Assembly (NCBI GenBank): GCA_049522565.1
Contig: JBEKNT010000120.1
Coordinates: 1 to 17,117 of the forward strand
Length of the DNA: 17,117 nucleotides
Direction of reading: 5' to 3'
Source: JASHVB01 sp049522565
GTDB lineage: Bacteria; Pseudomonadota; Alphaproteobacteria; Acetobacterales; Acetobacteraceae
The notes under the pieces were generated by a model, which saw only the letters and a list, made by a program, of their open reading frames with translations, made no database searches and was not told the DNA's origin. How positions within the stretch are numbered: the stretch's first letter is position 1; each line of letters opens with the position of its first letter. The translations under genes were made by a program, and so were the position numbers. This document shows positions 14,587 through 17,117 of the stretch, piece by piece.

Positions 14587-16014
14587 ATGGTGGACCTGAT
14601 ATTGCGTGGCGATACGGTGGTGACGCCGCAGGGCGTCGGCGCGTTCGACGTGGCGATCGAGGGGGAAAAGATCGTCGCGGTCGCGGCCAAAGGCGGCCTG
14701 CCGGTCGCCGAGGGCACGCGGCTGATCGACGCGGGCGGCAAAATCGTCATGCCCGGCGGCATCGATCCGCACGTGCACTGCAAGTGGTTCCTGCCCAACC
14801 CCGACGGCAGCGCCGCGCTGACCGATCCGCCGGACGTGGTGGGGAAAGCCGCGGTGCACGGCGGCACCACCACGATCATCGACTTCACCCGCGCCAGCCA
14901 GGGCGCCAACCTGCAAGACGCGATCGCCCAGCGCGAGGCCGACTGGCATGGCCACTGCGCCTGCGACTACGCGCAGCACATCATGGTGGAGGGCGCGCTG
15001 CCGATCGATCTGCCGCCGCAGCTTGCCGAAGCGATCCAGGCCGGCTTCCCCACGGTGAAGATTTTCACCACCGATATCACGCCGTCGCGCAAGGGGCGCA
15101 TGGTGGATTTCGGCGACATCTGGGAAGTCTTCCAGGTGCTGGCAGCGAATCACGGCCTCGGGGTGATCCACTCCGAGGATAATGACATCGTGATGCACAT
15201 GTACGGCAAGTTGATCCGCGAAGGCCGCACCGGTTTCGAGAACATGGCCGAGGTGCACAACACGCTATCGGAGGATATTTCCTTCCGTCGCGTGATCCGG
15301 CTGGCGGAAAAGGTGCCGGGCACCGCGCTGTACATGATGCACACCAGCGCGGCGAGCGGCGTGTCGGCGATTCGCGAGGCGCGCGCGCGCGGCGTGCCGA
15401 TCTACGGCGAATCGCTGCACCAGTACATGCTGAAAACCAAGGAAGACTACAAGACGCCGCGCGGCCAGATCTACCACACCTACCCCTCGCTCAAGTCGGC
15501 CGAGGACCAGGCCGCGCTGTGGGCCGGCACGCTGGACGGCGCGATCAACTGCGTCGCCACCGACGAGATCTGCTGCACCCTGGCGAAGAAGCTGCAAGGC
15601 GCGCGCATCGACGACACCACCGGCGGCAATGCCGGCGTCGAACCGCGCGTGGCACTGATGTACACCGAGATGGTCGGCAAGCGCGGCTATGCGCTGTCGC
15701 GCTATGTCGATCTGGTGTCCACCAATGCGGCGAAGATCATGGGCCTGTATCCGCGCAAGGGCGCGCTGGCGGCGGGTTCGGACGCGGATATCTGCGTGCT
15801 GGACCCGGCCGATAAGCGGGTGATCCGGGCGGAGGATCTGCACGAGACGGACTACACGCCGTGGGAAGGCCGCAAGATGGAAGCGTGGCCTTGCCTGACG
15901 ATCCTGCGTGGCAAAACCGTCGTGGAGAATGGCGGGTGGAAGGGCGCTCTGGCCGACGGCAAGTGGCAGCATCGCAAGGTGGCGGAAGATATCTTCGCCG
16001 GTCCACGACTGTAA
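14587..16014 (+). CDS. Dihydropyrimidinase/hydantoinase-family amidohydrolase
   Basis: This 475-residue cytoplasmic enzyme belongs to the cyclic amidohydrolase group (dihydropyrimidinase, D-hydantoinase, phenylhydantoinase), which opens cyclic ureides or imides with a binuclear metal centre. The metal ligands in order are H62 and H64 (GGIDPHVH), probable carboxylated K158 (FPTVKIF), H195 (IHSED), H252 (MMHTSAASG) and D326 (VATDEICCT). Their spacing agrees with the family. The usual D-H-C-P-F after the last ligand is D-E-I-C-C here, marking a divergent subgroup. The C-terminal beta domain has GSDADICVLDP. ATG 14587 follows GGGGGAGGG. An SDR gene lies downstream across a hairpin. The pathway partner may be the M20 enzyme at 6860, which would cut the carbamoyl product, by inference. 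Confidence 0.92.
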   Translation: MVDLILRGDTVVTPQGVGAFDVAIEGEKIVAVAAKGGLPVAEGTRLIDAGGKIVMPGGIDPHVHCKWFLPNPDGSAALTDPPDVVGKAAVHGGTTTIIDFTRASQGANLQDAIAQREADWHGHCACDYAQHIMVEGALPIDLPPQLAEAIQAGFPTVKIFTTDITPSRKGRMVDFGDIWEVFQVLAANHGLGVIHSEDNDIVMHMYGKLIREGRTGFENMAEVHNTLSEDISFRRVIRLAEKVPGTALYMMHTSAASGVSAIREARARGVPIYGESLHQYMLKTKEDYKTPRGQIYHTYPSLKSAEDQAALWAGTLDGAINCVATDEICCTLAKKLQGARIDDTTGGNAGVEPRVALMYTEMVGKRGYALSRYVDLVSTNAAKIMGLYPRKGALAAGSDADICVLDPADKRVIRAEDLHETDYTPWEGRKMEAWPCLTILRGKTVVENGGWKGALADGKWQHRKVAEDIFAGPRL

Positions 16015-16018
16015 GATA

Positions 16019-16061
16019 ACAGTACTCCTCTCCCGCGCGTGGCGCGGGAGAGGAGTACTGT
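16019..16061. repeat. Perfect 20-bp inverted repeat, 3-base loop
   Basis: The arms at 16019-16038 (starting ACAGTACTCC) and 16042-16061 are exact complements around GTG, giving a 43-base hairpin. It begins five bases after the hydantoinase stop and ends 16 bases before the SDR start, leaving the GGGGAGA ribosome site free. No T-run follows, so it may be an mRNA-stabilising or attenuating element, or a dispersed repeat. A longer SDR frame starting at GTG 16039 would begin inside the loop. Confidence 0.9.
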
Positions 16062-16077
16062 CCGGGGAGAAACCAAC

Positions 16078-16824
16078 ATGCAGCTTACGGGACAAGTCGC
16101 GCTGATCACCGGCGGATCGCGTGGCATCGGCCGTGCCACCGCCCTGGCCTTCGCGGCCGAGGGCGCCGACATCGCGTTCTGCCATCTCGACGACGGCGCC
16201 ACGGCCGATGCGACGGCGGCCGAGATTACCGCGCTCGGGCGGCGCGCGATGCATCGCTCGGTGGACGTGGCGGATACCGCCGCGACGCGCGCCTTCGCCG
16301 CGGAAGCCGCCGCCGCGTTCGGACCGATCGACATCCTGTTCAATAACGCCGGCATCAACGTCCGCAAGAAGTTCGAAGACTACACCGAGGAAGAATTCGA
16401 CCGCATCGTTGCGGTGCACGTGAAAGGCATGTTCTTCATGGCGCAGGCGGTCTATCCGGCGATGGTCGCGCGCGGCCGCGGCTGCATCATCAACGTCGCG
16501 TCGCAACGCGCGCTGAAGGGCGCGGTGAACGCGTCGGTGTATTCCGCGGCCAAGGCGGCAATCATCGGCTTCACCCGCGCGCTGGCCTGGGAGGCGACGC
16601 CGCAGGGCGTGCGCGTCAACGCCATCGCCCCCGGCCCGATCGACACCGACCTGACCGCGACGATGGAGCCAACCGACCGCCAGGCCTTCATCGACGCGCT
16701 GCCGGTCGGCCGCTTCGGCCGCCCCGAGGAAATCGCCGCGACCGCCCTGTTGCTCGCGGGGCCACAGGGCGGCTTCTATGTCGGCGCCTGCCTGTCACCG
16801 AACGGCGGCGACGTCATGTACTGA
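16078..16824 (+). CDS. SDR family NAD(P)-dependent oxidoreductase
   Basis: This is a 248-residue classical short-chain dehydrogenase (FabG-like fold). The cofactor motif TGGSRGIG lies at 11-18, NNAG at 89-92, catalytic S142 (NVAS), and Y155 with K159 (YSAAK). PG at 186-187 (APGPIDT) and the C-terminal NGGD are typical. The fourth member of the catalytic tetrad, normally Asn in the N-x-K-G segment, is H114 here (AVHVKG). Cofactor preference is not evident from the second strand (FCHLDD). The substrate may be a carbonyl or alcohol from the pathway of the upstream hydantoinase, by neighbourhood. ATG 16078 has GGGGAGA upstream and is preferred over the in-frame GTG in the hairpin. Confidence 0.93.
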   Translation: MQLTGQVALITGGSRGIGRATALAFAAEGADIAFCHLDDGATADATAAEITALGRRAMHRSVDVADTAATRAFAAEAAAAFGPIDILFNNAGINVRKKFEDYTEEEFDRIVAVHVKGMFFMAQAVYPAMVARGRGCIINVASQRALKGAVNASVYSAAKAAIIGFTRALAWEATPQGVRVNAIAPGPIDTDLTATMEPTDRQAFIDALPVGRFGRPEEIAATALLLAGPQGGFYVGACLSPNGGDVMY

Positions 16825-16852
16825 GAGGTTGCGCGGCGAGCGGAGCGGCGTT

Positions 16853-16904
16853 GCTTGCCCAACCGTCGGACAGCGGGGGTGAGCGGCGGCTCATCGGGGC
16901 AAGC
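16853..16904. other. Nested inverted repeats after the SDR gene
   Basis: GCTTGCCC (16853-16860) and GGGCAAGC (16897-16904) enclose TGAGC-GGCG-GCTCA, giving a two-level stem. It lies 29 bases past the SDR stop. It could be a weak terminator or a structured leader of the next gene. No T-run. Confidence 0.3.
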
Positions 16905-17013
16905 TGGTTACGGGTGCAATTCGACCGACTGCTTGACTTTTGTCGCCCGTTGGTCAGAAGATTTGGCTAGCGGAGTCCAAGTCGCTTGCTTCACCACGGA
17001 TCGAGGGAGCGTC

Positions 17014-17117
17014 ATGGGCCAAATATGGCAGCGACTGGCTGGCTCTGCTCGCGCCGCGTGCGGCGGGGCCGACTGGCGTCACCCGACGGCCGTTGCGGCC
17101 CGCCCCAGCGATGGCGG
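17014..17117 (+). CDS. Partial CDS, runs off the window
   Basis: ATG 17014 is preceded by GAGGGAG and continues open for 34 codons to the window end (MGQIWQRLAGSARAACGG...). A TTGACT at 16933-16938 could be its -35. Too short to assign a family. Confidence 0.45.
   Translation, partial: MGQIWQRLAGSARAACGGADWRHPTAVAARPSDG

Noticed and set aside
16933..16965. Promoter for the partial gene at 17014
   Set aside because: TTGACT is present, but no acceptable -10 lies at 16-18 bases. Noted only as a possible -35.

Overview
The window is GC-rich and fits an alphaproteobacterium, most likely of the Rhodospirillales/Acetobacteraceae type. The evidence is strong third-position GC codon use, an ihfA gene overlapping a MerR-family gene, a GTG-started ffh, and many intergenic palindromes. 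The genus assignment is an inference from style. No rRNA, tRNA, CRISPR array, complete insertion sequence or phage gene was seen.

Layout. (1) 1-3224, minus strand: ffh (SRP54) and a separate MFS anion:cation symporter-type transporter. (2) 3225-4984, plus strand: two overlapping small membrane proteins (DUF5985-like), a decayed palindromic repeat, a Crp/Fnr regulator with an FNR-type recognition helix, and the broken 5' end of a HAD hydrolase gene. (3) 5050-5310: a perfect palindrome, then a composite REP/BIME-like element with 16-bp terminal inverted repeats. (4) 5376-8167, plus strand: an operon-like pair, a dipeptide/oligopeptide-type periplasmic binding protein overlapping an M20 carbamoylase/ureidopropionase-family hydrolase. 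(5) 8216-9813, minus strand: a small unknown protein and a second, LivJ-type periplasmic binding protein without permease genes. (6) 10186-11036, plus strand: a BamE-like lipoprotein and a small single-span membrane protein. (7) 11063-11907, minus strand: ihfA and merR, ATGA-overlapped. (8) 11908-12375: a large imperfect palindrome. (9) 12376-14423, plus strand: a tiny secreted/membrane protein, an AIM24-family protein and a GT-A glycosyltransferase. (10) 14587-16824, plus strand: a dihydropyrimidinase/hydantoinase-family amidohydrolase and an SDR oxidoreductase separated by a 43-bp perfect hairpin. (11) 17014 to the end: a partial gene.

Functional reading. Core genes (ffh, ihfA, merR) alternate with accessory catabolic genes. 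The hydantoinase-family ring opener and the M20 carbamoylase-family amidase could act one after the other on a cyclic ureide or imide, and the two binding proteins could feed such a path. They are several kilobases apart and not in one operon, so this is inference. I saw no clear undescribed defence or mobile system. The most unusual items are the composite repeat, the repeat-built insertion and substituted substrate residue in the M20 enzyme, the Asp-Glu-Ile variant of the hydantoinase metal motif, and a possibly leaderless ihfA.
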